A stretch of DNA of 37,614 nucleotides, taken from positions 342,245 through 379,858 of the forward strand of contig NZ_DHNR01000019.1 of assembly GCF_002409645.1 (NCBI RefSeq). Reading direction: 5' to 3'. Both the position numbers and the translations under genes were made by a program. The notes below the pieces were generated by a model. That model was given only the letters and a program-made list of their open reading frames with translations. It made no database searches and was not told where the DNA came from. Each line of letters starts with the position of its first letter. Position 1 is the first letter of the stretch. Origin of the DNA: Acetobacter sp. UBA5411. GTDB taxonomy: Bacteria > Pseudomonadota > Alphaproteobacteria > Acetobacterales > Acetobacteraceae. Below are positions 23,302 through 32,046 of this stretch, piece after piece.

Positions 23302-24139
23302 TGTGAGGTGTGCCTTTCCTGACTGGTTCAGCGGGCGCTGGATCGACCCGGGCATCGCGGTGCATGAAGGCATGAACCTGTGGGTCGGTACAATGATCTC
23401 TCAGATCACGGGGAGAACCATGGGCAATCGGGGTTTTACTCTGGGCATCGAGAAAAATGCCGTCATCAGCGATGGCGAACAGGCTGGGCAACTCATGACT
23501 GACGATGACGATTGTCGCTCCCAGACCTTCACGCAGACTGAGAATGAGGTCATCCAGTCGCGCCGAGGTAATGGGGTCAAGCCCGGCTGACGGTTCATCG
23601 AAAAACAGGATATCGGGATCAAGGGCAATCGCCCGCGCCAGTCCAGCCCGCTTTTTCATTCCACCGGAAATTTCGGAAGGATAGAGGTCGATGGCATGAG
23701 AAAGCCCAACGAAACCCAGCTTCAGTTCCACGAGGTTGCGGATCATGTCCTTGTCGAGCCGGGTAAACATCTCAAGTGGCAGCGCGACGTTTTCACCGAC
23801 GGTCATGGATGACCACAACGCGCCACTCTGAAACAGCACGCCAAAACGGCGATTGAGAGCCGTTCTGTGAGAATCAGGGCCAGCCCAGTAATCATCGCCG
23901 TCGACTGTGTAGCGACCAGCCTGGGGACGCAGAAGCCCAATCATGCTGCGAAGAATGGTGCTTTTACCACATCCCGAACCGCCCATGACGGCAAAGATGG
24001 AGCCACGTTTGACATCCATCGTGATATTTTTCTGGATGACCTTGGGGCCATAACCAATGGCGATGTCACGCAGCGACAACAGGACATCGTCGTGCTGGGA
24101 TGTCGTTGTGTGGTGAGGAAGATCGGCGTTGCTCTGCAT
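23291..24139 (-). CDS. mlaF: Lipid transport ABC ATPase, MlaF-like
   Basis: 282 residues. Walker A GGSGCGKST (53-61), Q-loop FQSGALWSSMTVGEN, signature ISGGMKKR (157-164), Walker B ILFFDEPSAGLDP and H-loop IVIVSHEL. The FQSGALWSS and SGGMKKR variants are typical of MlaF rather than other importer ATPases. It drives the MlaE permease at the inner membrane. Two bases separate it from mlaE upstream, and it overlaps mlaD downstream. Tail beyond the ATPase core is rich in charged residues. Confidence 0.93.
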   Translation of the reverse strand: MQSNADLPHHTTTSQHDDVLLSLRDIAIGYGPKVIQKNITMDVKRGSIFAVMGGSGCGKSTILRSMIGLLRPQAGRYTVDGDDYWAGPDSHRTALNRRFGVLFQSGALWSSMTVGENVALPLEMFTRLDKDMIRNLVELKLGFVGLSHAIDLYPSEISGGMKKRAGLARAIALDPDILFFDEPSAGLDPITSARLDDLILSLREGLGATIVIVSHELPSLFAIADDGIFLDAQSKTPIAHGSPRDLRDHCTDPQVHAFMHRDARVDPAPAEPVRKGTPHNGQ

Positions 24140-24141
24140 CG

Positions 24142-25314
24142 TCAGATTCCAAGAGCATTGGCTATGACGGCAAAGATCGCATCCAGCGTGATAACGCCCA
24201 CAATGCCGACAACCACGGCTGAGGTGGCCGCTGTGCCGACATCGGCAGCGCTACGACCGGCTTTCAGGCCGATCCGGCAGGAGACAAGACCAATCATGAT
24301 TGCAAAGACAATTGATTTTGCAAAGCCAAACTCAAACTGGCTCATGGAGACAGCGCCAAAAGTCTGATGCATGTACCCTGCGCCAGTGATATCGGGCAGC
24401 ATCCCAACCGAAACCACATAACCACCAAAGATGCTCATCACGCAGCCATAAAGATAGAGCAGCGGCATCATTACCATGAGGGAAACGACGGCCGGGACCA
24501 GAATATAGCTGGAGATGGGAATGCCAAAAACCTGAAGGGCATCGATTTCCTCGTTGCCCTGCATGGTGGCGATACGCGCTGCATACGCGCCACCCGTACG
24601 GCCCGCCATGATGATTGCCGTCATTACGGCTGACAGTTCGCGGACGCAGGCAATACCGACAAGGTTGGCCACATAGATATCAGCAGAAAATTTCTGGAGC
24701 TGTACCGCGCCAACAAAAGCAAGGATCGCGCCGATCAGAAAATTGACAACACTGACGATAAGCAGCGCAGACGGACCCGCATCGAAAATATTCGCCAGCA
24801 GATCGCGCAGCCTCATACCGCCGTGTCCGCTCAGAGCTTTTGTCGAAACCTGAGCCGTATCCAGCCCGAGCAGTGTCAGGGCACCAACTTCATTGAGAGA
24901 GGATAAGGTAAATGCGCCACTCAACGTGAATGGATTATGAATTTTATCGTGAGGAGGCGTCGGAGCCTGCGGCGTTTCCGGCAGAAGGGAAGAAAGGCTC
25001 TGCACTCCTTCGGGGAGGTCACTGAGATCGAGGCTCAACCCTTTCTTGGCGGCAACCTGTTTTGCACTCCAGAGAAAGGAAACGAGGGAAGAGTCCCACT
25101 GGCCGAGCTTGCTGGCATCGACAGTCAGCGAACCCGCCTGATTGTTGGCCGAGAGAGCATCGCTGGAGAATGCCAGCGGCACATGCTCGTCGATCGTCCA
25201 GTTGCCTGAAATATGGAGCTCAGGCGTCTGCCCGCTGGTGGAAATAGTCCATTCAGGCTGTGCAGGGGTAATTTTCTGCGCAGCGGAAGAACTCTCGGGT
25301 GCGTGACTATCCAT
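24142..25314 (-). CDS. mlaE: MlaE-like permease with N-terminal STAS domain
   Basis: 390 residues from the ATG at 25314. The first about 115 residues resemble a STAS domain (WTISTSGQTPELHISGNWTI, VDASKLGQWDSSLVSFLW), a role that in E. coli belongs to a separate protein, MlaB. The remainder is an MlaE permease with five or six membrane segments and the conserved block VGIACVRELSAVMTAIIMAG, GRTGGAYAARIATMQGNEEI and ALQVFGIP. It forms the inner-membrane part of the lipid transporter. A TTG at 25329 is an alternative start; neither site has a good ribosome binding sequence. First gene of the operon mlaE-mlaF-mlaD-lipoprotein; no mlaC is seen. Confidence 0.9.
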   Translation of the reverse strand: MDSHAPESSSAAQKITPAQPEWTISTSGQTPELHISGNWTIDEHVPLAFSSDALSANNQAGSLTVDASKLGQWDSSLVSFLWSAKQVAAKKGLSLDLSDLPEGVQSLSSLLPETPQAPTPPHDKIHNPFTLSGAFTLSSLNEVGALTLLGLDTAQVSTKALSGHGGMRLRDLLANIFDAGPSALLIVSVVNFLIGAILAFVGAVQLQKFSADIYVANLVGIACVRELSAVMTAIIMAGRTGGAYAARIATMQGNEEIDALQVFGIPISSYILVPAVVSLMVMMPLLYLYGCVMSIFGGYVVSVGMLPDITGAGYMHQTFGAVSMSQFEFGFAKSIVFAIMIGLVSCRIGLKAGRSAADVGTAATSAVVVGIVGVITLDAIFAVIANALGI

Positions 25315-25569
25315 AGATTTCGACGACAATAAGACAGGTCACGCTTTTTGGCCAGAGGGGCTCGATTCAGGCAGCCGTGACCTGCGATCAATGGCTCGAC
25401 GTTCAGGCCTTTGACGCCTGCAAGCTTCTCCCGCCCGTAATTGGAGGTGGGTGTTTGCGGTGGAATTTAATGATGGAGCAGGGGCAGGCAGGCACAATTA
25501 TCGTCGCGCTGGCGTTATCGCTCCTTGAGCGGTTATATCATGTGCGGAAGATGATGAGGAAAACAGAGC

Positions 25570-26499
25570 ATGGTGTCCGAACCGGTTGTTTTTATTGATG
25601 GCGAAGCAGGCACGACCGGGCTCGAAATCCGTGAACGCCTTCTTTCCCTATCAGTAAGAATTCATTCCATCGATCCCGCTCGCCGCAAGGACCCGCAGGC
25701 GCGGGCCGAAGCCATGCAGGCCGCTGATCTGGTCGTCCTCTGTCTCCCCGATGATGCGTCGCGGGAAGCTGTGGAGATGATCGAACAGTTCAGTGCGCAG
25801 GGAAAACGTGCGCCGAAGATACTGGATGCCAGCACGGCCTTCAGAACGGCTCCGGGCTGGGTGTATGGCTTCCCGGAACTGACTGCCGATCAACCTGAAG
25901 CCATCATGCGCGCTGAGCGTGTAGCCAATCCGGGCTGCTATCCCACGGGAGCCATCGCCCTGCTGCGCCCGTTGATTGATGCAGGCGTGATGCGGCCGGA
26001 CTTCCCCGTCACCATCAATGCCGTGAGCGGCTACACGGGCGGCGGCAGAAACATGATCGAGGAGCAGGAACGGGCAGGGGGGCCGGCCTTTTTGCTCTAT
26101 GGGCTAAACCTCGCTCACAAGCATCTGCCGGAAATGCGTCAGCATGCTCTTCTGGAGCGTCGTCCGATTTTTGTCCCTTCGGTCGGACATTTCCCTCGGG
26201 GCATGATTGTGTCGATCCCGGTGCACATGGATCTGCTGGTGAAGGGAACCACAGCCTCGGATCTGCGTCGTATTCTGGAAGAGCGTTATGCTGCGTCTTC
26301 CTTCGTCACTGTCGCCTCGCCGGAAAACACACTGGTCGCGGACACACTGGCGGGAAGCGATGGAATGGAACTGCGGGTTCATGCCGATGCCGAGGGGCGG
26401 CATGTCGTGCTGACAGCGCGGCTGGATAATCTGGGAAAAGGCGCTTCAGGAGCGGCAATCCAGAACATCGCCCTCATGCTGGGCATTTCCCCGAACTGA
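25570..26499 (+). CDS. argC: N-acetyl-gamma-glutamyl-phosphate reductase, short (type 2) form
   Basis: 309 residues. NADPH-dependent reduction of N-acetylglutamyl phosphate to the semialdehyde, third step of arginine synthesis. N-terminal dinucleotide fold FIDGEAGTTGLEI, catalytic Cys123 in ANPGCYPTGAI, and SGYTGGGRNM with HFPRGMIVS. The length and the GEAGTTG opening place it in the shorter type 2 group common in Alphaproteobacteria. ATG at 25570. It is 11 bases from grxB. The 255-base gap upstream, divergent from mlaE, should hold its promoter. Confidence 0.95.
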   Translation: MVSEPVVFIDGEAGTTGLEIRERLLSLSVRIHSIDPARRKDPQARAEAMQAADLVVLCLPDDASREAVEMIEQFSAQGKRAPKILDASTAFRTAPGWVYGFPELTADQPEAIMRAERVANPGCYPTGAIALLRPLIDAGVMRPDFPVTINAVSGYTGGGRNMIEEQERAGGPAFLLYGLNLAHKHLPEMRQHALLERRPIFVPSVGHFPRGMIVSIPVHMDLLVKGTTASDLRRILEERYAASSFVTVASPENTLVADTLAGSDGMELRVHADAEGRHVVLTARLDNLGKGASGAAIQNIALMLGISPN

Positions 26500-26510
26500 G
26501 GAGACTGACT

Positions 26511-27158
26511 GTGACCCGCACCCTGTATGTTTACGAGCACTGCCCGTTTTGCGTGAAAGCGCGCATGATCTTCGGTTTCAAGAACCTTCCGGTCGAAATC
26601 AAATATCTGCTGAATAACGATGAAGCCGGTCCAATCGATATGATCGGTCAGAAAATGCTGCCTATCCTTGACGAGGATGGACGGTTCATGGGCGAAAGCC
26701 TGGATATCATCGCTCATATCGATGGGATTGGTGAGAAAGTGCTGGTCGGTGAGCCAAATCCGGCCATCGCAGACTGGATTTCGAGCATCTCGAAGCCGCT
26801 ATACAAGCTGATGCTGCCGCGTGTGGCCTGTGCGCCGCTGCCGGAATTCGCCACCACAGCAGCACGCGCCTATTTCGTAAAAAAGAAAGAGCCTTCAGCC
26901 GGGCAGTTTTACCTTCTGCTGGAAGATGGAACCGATTTCCTCGCGGCTCTCAATTCCCAGCTCCATGTGCTTGCCCCGTTGATTCGCTCTGAAGCCGCTG
27001 TAAACGGCGTGCTGTCCATGGATGACATTCACCTCTTTGCCGCGCTGCACAGCCTGTCTGTGATCAAGGGAGTGATCTATCCGCCGGAAGTGGAACGCTA
27101 CCGCCAGACAATGGCGCGCCTCAGTGGGGTGCCTCTGATGGACGATTACGCAGCCTGA
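26511..27158 (+). CDS. grxB: Glutaredoxin 2
   Basis: 215 residues, a GST-fold glutaredoxin. The dithiol active site is HCPFCVKAR near residue 10-18, after TLYVYE. IGQKMLPIL and GESLDIIAHID match the thioredoxin-like half, and the C-terminal helical half contains FAALHSLSVIKGV. It reduces protein disulfides and glutathione mixed disulfides in the cytosol. GTG start with GAGGAG nine to twelve bases upstream, right after the argC stop, so the two are probably co-transcribed. Confidence 0.92.
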   Translation: MTRTLYVYEHCPFCVKARMIFGFKNLPVEIKYLLNNDEAGPIDMIGQKMLPILDEDGRFMGESLDIIAHIDGIGEKVLVGEPNPAIADWISSISKPLYKLMLPRVACAPLPEFATTAARAYFVKKKEPSAGQFYLLLEDGTDFLAALNSQLHVLAPLIRSEAAVNGVLSMDDIHLFAALHSLSVIKGVIYPPEVERYRQTMARLSGVPLMDDYAA

Positions 27159-27210
27159 GCGGATTGGCATCTTTTCTGAACGGTCGGATGCTGATACAGA
27201 GCAGGCAGTC

Positions 27211-27295
27211 GCGAGAGTGGCGGAATGGTAGACGCAGTCGACTCAAAATCGACCGCCTTTTAGGCATGGGGGTTCGAGTCCCCCCTCTCGCACCA
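27211..27295 (+). tRNA. tRNA-Leu (anticodon CAA)
   Basis: Class II tRNA, 85 bases including an encoded CCA. Acceptor GCGAGAG pairs with CTCTCGC; the anticodon stem GTCGA/TCGAC encloses loop CTCAAAA with anticodon CAA, reading UUG. A variable arm (GCC/GGC stem) and the T arm GGGGG-TTCGAGT-CCCCC are complete. The serC start codon lies 17 bases beyond the CCA. Confidence 0.96.
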
Positions 27296-27312
27296 GACAT
27301 TCCGGATGATTC

Positions 27313-28503
27313 ATGACTGTTACAGCAGCGCCCGCGTCCACCCTGCAGGGCAAGCCTCAGACACGCCCCGCCAACCCGGCATTTTCCTCAGGTCCATGCG
27401 CCAAACGGCCGGGCTGGTCGCTGGAGGGGCTTTCAGGCGCTCTTCTGGGCCGCTCCCATCGTGCTCCGGAAGGCCGGGCGCGGCTTGGCGAGGTTATTGA
27501 TCGTTCGGCAGCTATTCTTGGTATGCCGGAAGGCTGGCGTCTTGGGATCGTGCCGGGCTCAGACACGGGTGCTGTCGAGATGACGCTCTGGTCCCTGCTG
27601 GGCACGCGGCCTGTGGACGTCCTCGCGTTCGAGAGCTTTTCGGCAACATGGGCCAATGACATCACCGCGCAACTGGAACTCGATGCGCGTGTGTTGAAGG
27701 CTGAGTATGGCGAACTGCCAGATCTGAAGGCCGTGGACTGGTCGAGGGATGTTGTGTTGGCATGGAACGGCACTACGTCTGGCGTTAAGTTTCCCAATGG
27801 GGACGCCATTCCGGCTGACCATGACGGTCTGGTGATTTGCGATGCGACCTCGGCCGCTTTCGCCATGGAACTGCCGTGGGAGAAGCTCGATGTCGTGACG
27901 TGGTCATGGCAGAAAGTGCTGGGTGGCGAAGCGGCTCACGGTATGCTGGCTCTTTCACCGCGTGCGGTCGCTCGACTTGAAGCCGGTCCGGCTCCGCGTC
28001 CACTGCCCAAGATTTTCCGTCTGACCTCAAAAGGCAAACTGATTGAGGGCATCTTCCGTGGTGACACGATCAACACGCCATCCATGCTGTGTGTTGAAGA
28101 TGCTCTGGATGGCCTGAAGTGGGCTGAAGGAGCCGGTGGCCTGCAAGGACTCATCGCCCGGAGCCGCGCCAACCTTGCCGCCATTGAAAAATGGGAAGCA
28201 ACGTCTAACTGGGCGCAGTTCCTTGCTGTTGAGCCGAATATTCGTTCGAACACAGCGATCTGCCTGAGAATTGTTGCTCCGTGGTTTGTGGCGCTTGATG
28301 CGGAAACACAGACAAAGGCGGCGAAGAAGATTGCAGGCCTGCTTGCCAAGGAAGGTGTCGCCTACGACATCGCCAGCTATCGTGACGCGCCGCCGGGTCT
28401 GCGTATCTGGGGTGGGGCGACGGTGGAAACCTCGGATATCGAGGCGCTTCTACCGTGGCTGGACTGGGCTGAAGCGGAAGTAAGAGCTGAATTTTCTGCC
28501 TGA
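27313..28503 (+). CDS. serC: Phosphoserine aminotransferase
   Basis: 396 residues, PLP-dependent, converts phosphohydroxypyruvate to phosphoserine in serine synthesis. PLP-binding Lys201 is in WSWQKVLGGEAAHG; NPAFSSGPCAKRPGW at the N-terminus and IVPGSDTGAVEM are typical of the alphaproteobacterial and archaeal type. Unlike in many relatives, serA does not follow. The gene begins 17 bases after tRNA-Leu, so its mRNA probably derives from a tRNA-containing transcript. The region before the ATG has no strong ribosome binding site. Confidence 0.94.
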   Translation: MTVTAAPASTLQGKPQTRPANPAFSSGPCAKRPGWSLEGLSGALLGRSHRAPEGRARLGEVIDRSAAILGMPEGWRLGIVPGSDTGAVEMTLWSLLGTRPVDVLAFESFSATWANDITAQLELDARVLKAEYGELPDLKAVDWSRDVVLAWNGTTSGVKFPNGDAIPADHDGLVICDATSAAFAMELPWEKLDVVTWSWQKVLGGEAAHGMLALSPRAVARLEAGPAPRPLPKIFRLTSKGKLIEGIFRGDTINTPSMLCVEDALDGLKWAEGAGGLQGLIARSRANLAAIEKWEATSNWAQFLAVEPNIRSNTAICLRIVAPWFVALDAETQTKAAKKIAGLLAKEGVAYDIASYRDAPPGLRIWGGATVETSDIEALLPWLDWAEAEVRAEFSA

Positions 28504-28526
28504 TAGCGCGGTTACTTCAACTGAGA

Positions 28527-28552
28527 GGGTATATATCTTCTGATGTATATCC
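28527..28552 (+). terminator. Probable intrinsic terminator after serC
   Basis: GGGTATATATC, loop TTCT, GATGTATATCC: an 11-base stem with two G-U wobbles, followed by TTTCTTTAATTCTT. It begins 23 bases after the serC stop. It also lies upstream of the next gene, so an operator role is possible. Confidence 0.5.
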
Positions 28553-28612
28553 TTTCTTTAATTCTTATGAAGAAAAGATATCTCCTCGCATGGTCTTCGA
28601 GGGTGATGTCAC

Positions 28613-29467
28613 TTGCTATTCGGTTTTTCAGCCTGTCGCTGGATAGCGTTGGCGTTGCTGATACCGCTCCTGTCTGGAGCGGCCCGTTCCCGTGATATAG
28701 AGAATATTGAGGGGCGGCTAAAACGGTTTGTCGCAGCCCTGAAAGACGCCGAAGCGAGCACCCAGCCCAGTTCATCACTTGTTCCGATCGCAGGGCAGGG
28801 TCTTGTCGAAGTGCCGGAAGGTGCACGATTTGTCCCGGCGGAACAAACCAGAGCGTTTCTGGAATCTGTGGGGAATGCTCCAGATCCCGCTGTCATGGGA
28901 ATGATCATTCCTCAAAATTTTTATGAGGATCCTGATTGGACGGTTGTCATTCGTTGGAAGAATATCGGGTTTGTCGATGAGAACAGATTCAAAAACCTTT
29001 CAGGTCAGCAGTTCGCTCGTTTGTTCGAAAAAGAGGTGGCCAAACAGGATAAAACCCGTGAGAAGGCAGGGCTCCCCGCTCTTCATCTGAAAAATCTGCT
29101 GCTTTCTCCTCGTTGCGATGCCGTCAATCATTCTATGGACTATGCAACAGACTGGGCGATCGTAGGACTGGATAAGGAAGGCGTTTTATTCAGTCGTTAT
29201 TTTATGGGACGCAGTGGAATTCTGTCCTTTAATTTTATTGGAATAGCTCGTCTTCTGGATGATATCTATCCCGTAATAAACCCACTCAGTCAGCGTTTTA
29301 GTTATCTCACTGGTCATAACTATACTGATTTTGATCCAGCGCATGATCGCCGTGCGTCATTGCCTCATGAGATCGTTTTTCCATCATGGCAGAAGACGGC
29401 GGGCTGTACGCTAGTCGTGGGGACGCTCTCTTGGTTAAAACGCAGGCGAAATAAAAAGTCGCTATAA
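28613..29467 (+). CDS. DUF2167 membrane-anchored protein
   Basis: 284 residues. An N-terminal signal segment (CRWIALALLIPLLSG) is followed by a DUF2167 domain: GLVEVPEGARFVPAEQTRAF, LESVGNAPDPAVMG, WTVVIRWKNIGFVDENR and SMDYATDWAIV. The C-terminal TAGCTLVVGTLSWLKRRR could be a short second membrane anchor. Family function is unknown. The start is TTG at 28613: the frame is closed by a TGA three codons upstream and GAGGG lies about nine bases before it. It follows the serC terminator by 60 bases and is convergent with the cysteine synthase gene. Confidence 0.8.
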   Translation: MLFGFSACRWIALALLIPLLSGAARSRDIENIEGRLKRFVAALKDAEASTQPSSSLVPIAGQGLVEVPEGARFVPAEQTRAFLESVGNAPDPAVMGMIIPQNFYEDPDWTVVIRWKNIGFVDENRFKNLSGQQFARLFEKEVAKQDKTREKAGLPALHLKNLLLSPRCDAVNHSMDYATDWAIVGLDKEGVLFSRYFMGRSGILSFNFIGIARLLDDIYPVINPLSQRFSYLTGHNYTDFDPAHDRRASLPHEIVFPSWQKTAGCTLVVGTLSWLKRRRNKKSL

Positions 29468-29474
29468 TGCAATC

Positions 29475-29510
29475 ATTCTCCACGGTGCTTATGGAAAGCC
29501 CGTGGAGAAT
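29475..29510. terminator. Bidirectional hairpin between convergent genes
   Basis: ATTCTCCACGG (29475-29485) pairs perfectly with CCGTGGAGAAT (29500-29510); within the loop GCTT and AAGC add four more pairs. It begins seven bases after the DUF2167 stop and ends ten bases before the end of the cysteine synthase gene. Confidence 0.65.
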
Positions 29511-29520
29511 ATCGGCATAT

Positions 29521-30561
29521 TTATTTGTCGAGCCAGAACGGGACCGGCAGGTTTTTGGCCCGCAGGAATTCCGGGTTGAACAGCTTGGACTGATAGCGTG
29601 CACCACCGTCGCAGAGAATGGTCACAATACGATGCCCCGGGCCGAGACGGCGCGCGACACGAATGGCGGAAGCGACGTTGATGCCCGAAGAACCGCCGAC
29701 GGAAAGCCCTTCATGGATGAGCAGGCTATAAATCTGCTCAAGCGCTTCCGGGTCGGGGATACGTTCCGCGTCATCAATCGGAGCACCTTCCAGATTGGCG
29801 GTGACACGTGACTGTCCGATGCCTTCGGTGATGGAAGAGCCGCTGACTGAAAGATCGTTCGACTTCACCCAGCCATACAATCCAGAACCTTCAGGATCGG
29901 CCAGAACGATCTGCGGACGTTTCGCGCCTGACTTTTTCGCACAGTCATCCAGACCGAATGCCGTGCCGGCCAGTGTTCCGCCCGTTCCGCAGGCGCAGGT
30001 GAAAGCATCTACACGGCCATCAAGCTGCTCCCAGATTTCAGGGGCAGTCGTGTGGCGATGGCCTTCCCGGTTGGCGAGATTGTCGAACTGGTTGGCCCAG
30101 ACGAAACCGTTCTCTTCAGCAATCCGGCGTGATACGTGAACGTAATTGCCTTCATCCCGATAAGGTTTGGCGGGCACAAGGCGGAGATCAGCGCCGATCA
30201 TACGGAGAAAATCAATTTTCTCCTGACTCTGGGTTTCCGGCATGACGATAATGCTTTTGTAGCCACGTGCATTGGCGACAAGCGTCAGGCCGATACCGGT
30301 ATTGCCAGCAGTGCCTTCGACAATCGTCCCGCCAGCCTTCAGCACACCACGTTTTTCTGCGTCTGTTATGATCGCCAGGGCCGCACGATCCTTGACCGAT
30401 CCGCCCGGATTCATGAACTCGGCCTTGCCGAAAATATCACACCCGGTCGCTTCAGAAGCGCGTGTCAGCCTGATAAGCGGCGTTCCACCAATGGCGCCAG
30501 CCATATCATGCGACGTGGTTGTCCAGCCGGGAAACGGCAGGGAATTTGAAGTCGGAGTCAT
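29521..30561 (-). CDS. Cysteine synthase A-type PLP enzyme
   Basis: 346 residues, PLP fold type II. Lys57 in NPGGSVKDRAAL binds PLP; TAGNTGIGLTLVA is the substrate loop, GTGGTLAGTA the phosphate cradle, and GGSSGINVA the C-terminal motif. It most likely makes cysteine from O-acetylserine and sulfide. The GTAGNTG loop and the extra length (typical CysK is about 310-325) place it with the longer alphaproteobacterial CysK-like group; a cystathionine-beta-synthase role is less likely because no regulatory CBS domain follows. ATG 30561 has AAAGG about seven bases upstream. Divergent from the rhodanese gene, which suggests joint sulfur metabolism. Confidence 0.9.
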   Translation of the reverse strand: MTPTSNSLPFPGWTTTSHDMAGAIGGTPLIRLTRASEATGCDIFGKAEFMNPGGSVKDRAALAIITDAEKRGVLKAGGTIVEGTAGNTGIGLTLVANARGYKSIIVMPETQSQEKIDFLRMIGADLRLVPAKPYRDEGNYVHVSRRIAEENGFVWANQFDNLANREGHRHTTAPEIWEQLDGRVDAFTCACGTGGTLAGTAFGLDDCAKKSGAKRPQIVLADPEGSGLYGWVKSNDLSVSGSSITEGIGQSRVTANLEGAPIDDAERIPDPEALEQIYSLLIHEGLSVGGSSGINVASAIRVARRLGPGHRIVTILCDGGARYQSKLFNPEFLRAKNLPVPFWLDK

Positions 30562-30698
30562 GCTATCTGCCTTTCATCCTATTGGCATTGGGGCTAGCGC
30601 GTGTGAGCACTGCATGCAATCAGGTTTGAGCGATGAATGTCGAGCCCCGAAGGATCTGTCGGATCAACAGGGGGCAAGAAAGAGGAGTTTCAGAAACG

Positions 30699-31106
30699 AT
30701 GATCAAGGATGTAAGCCCGAGTGACGTCTGGCAGGCGCTGGAAAATGATCCGGGAGCCTGTCTGATTGACGTGCGCACTCCGGAAGAGTGGCAGTTTGTT
30801 GGTATCCCCGATGTCTCGGCAACGGGACACAGCCTGTATCCCATCAGCTGGCAGGTCATGGGTGGTCTAGTGAACAGTCAGTTCATCGAGGAATTAAGAC
30901 GGGCAGGGATCGACGAGACGCAGAAACTTTATTTCATTTGTCGTTCGGGTGCACGCAGCCGCTCAGCAGCGATGGCCGCTGCCAGAGAGGGCTTCGAGCA
31001 GGTTTTCAACGTCGCCGACGGCTTTGAAGGCCCTCTGGACGGAGAGATGCACCGCGGAAACGCCGCAGGCTGGAAGGCTTCCGGGCTACCCTGGCGGCAG
31101 AACTGA
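30699..31106 (+). CDS. Single-domain rhodanese-like protein
   Basis: 135 residues. Active-site Cys81 lies in FICRSGARSRSA, the six-residue loop of thiosulfate:cyanide sulfurtransferases, after CLIDVRTPEEW. A soluble sulfur-transfer enzyme or sulfur carrier is likely. The ATG at 30699 is chosen for its AGAGGAG ribosome binding site about 11 bases upstream; an ATG at 30633 would add 22 uncharacteristic residues. Divergent from cysteine synthase and convergent with the DUF2272 gene. Confidence 0.88.
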   Translation: MIKDVSPSDVWQALENDPGACLIDVRTPEEWQFVGIPDVSATGHSLYPISWQVMGGLVNSQFIEELRRAGIDETQKLYFICRSGARSRSAAMAAAREGFEQVFNVADGFEGPLDGEMHRGNAAGWKASGLPWRQN

Positions 31107-31126
31107 AGCCTTTAGCAAACTGATTG

Positions 31127-31152
31127 GATGCCGGTCTTTACTGACCGGCATC
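31127..31152. terminator. Hairpin between rhodanese and DUF2272 genes
   Basis: Perfect 10-base stem GATGCCGGTC/GACCGGCATC with a six-base loop. The loop contains part of the stop codon of the minus-strand gene, so the hairpin overlaps its coding end. No T run on either side. Confidence 0.6.
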
Positions 31153-32046
31153 TGGCTCCTGCTCGGCATCGTAGAGCACTTCCAGAACAGTACACCATGG
31201 ATAACGTGAGTCGTAGCTGTGACCATCTGCGGATGCGATGGCACCATTCGCGTCAGTCGGGACATGGGTCAATGCAACGGCGTCATCAATGTTGCCACCG
31301 ATAATGCTCAGCTGATGACCAAACGGCTGACCGTTCTGACCAGTCGCGACGACGATTCCGCAATGAGCCGGAAAGCCGTATGACGTGGGAAGGCTTGAAA
31401 ACCGAACGGACTTGCTGCCACCGCGTCCGGTACAGACAAGATCGCCAAGCTTCGGAACATAACTGCCCGGATCATGCGCACGCAGGCCGCTGGACTGACC
31501 AGAAGCCGCGGCGTTGATATAAGTCGAGTGGTTAGGCGAGTAGGGGAACCGGTCGTTGGCTCCCGCAACACGCATCACATAGGAAATGAAAGCGGCTGAC
31601 CAGGCGTAGTGTCCGTCATGGACAAAGTTGAACAGCCTGCCGTCAGCGTCATATTTGCCGCTCCAGGAAGATTCGGTTTCCTGCGGGTCCTGTCCGATCC
31701 ACCAGTATTCGCCAACACGCTGCCACAGGCCGGGTGCGCGCTCCGGCTTTACGCTGGCGACAGTGGGTTCGGGGCGAAGTTCAGGGTCATCATCATTAAC
31801 CGGCATCCCGAACAGTCGCCATTCCCGCATGGAAATGGCCACGACATCCTGACGGTTGAAGGGCGTGAAGTTGCGGGAGGCGAAATCGGGCACGTGCGGA
31901 TTGTACGCCAGTGGGCCAGCATCATTTCTGTACTGTGCAACAGGCGTCTGCGCCGGTACCGGATTATTATGTGGCTGGGATGCGCAGGATGTGGCCGCAA
32001 GAGCCAGAAAAAGCACAGAGGGCTTAAAGGCCGCAGTCTTGCTCAT
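31138..32046 (-). CDS. DUF2272 putative lipoprotein
   Basis: 302 residues. The N-terminal segment VLFLALAATSCAS reads as a lipoprotein signal with a slightly unusual lipobox (ATSC). The DUF2272 part contains RQDVVAISMREWRLFG, GHYAWSAAFISYVMR, NHSTYINAA, GDLVCTGRGG and HCGIVVATG. The conserved Cys and His (SAAFISYVM, LVCTGRG, PAHCGIVV) and the fold-like order recall papain-like amidohydrolases, but this is inference. The start at 32046 lacks a good ribosome binding site; an extension to 32118 would move the signal segment inside. Function unknown, likely at the outer membrane. Confidence 0.8.
   Translation of the reverse strand: MSKTAAFKPSVLFLALAATSCASQPHNNPVPAQTPVAQYRNDAGPLAYNPHVPDFASRNFTPFNRQDVVAISMREWRLFGMPVNDDDPELRPEPTVASVKPERAPGLWQRVGEYWWIGQDPQETESSWSGKYDADGRLFNFVHDGHYAWSAAFISYVMRVAGANDRFPYSPNHSTYINAAASGQSSGLRAHDPGSYVPKLGDLVCTGRGGSKSVRFSSLPTSYGFPAHCGIVVATGQNGQPFGHQLSIIGGNIDDAVALTHVPTDANGAIASADGHSYDSRYPWCTVLEVLYDAEQEPDAGQ

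Noticed and set aside
27160..27210. Promoter TTGGCA with GATGCT before tRNA-Leu
   Set aside because: The spacing is 17 bases but the -10 matches only three positions, too weak to list as a feature.
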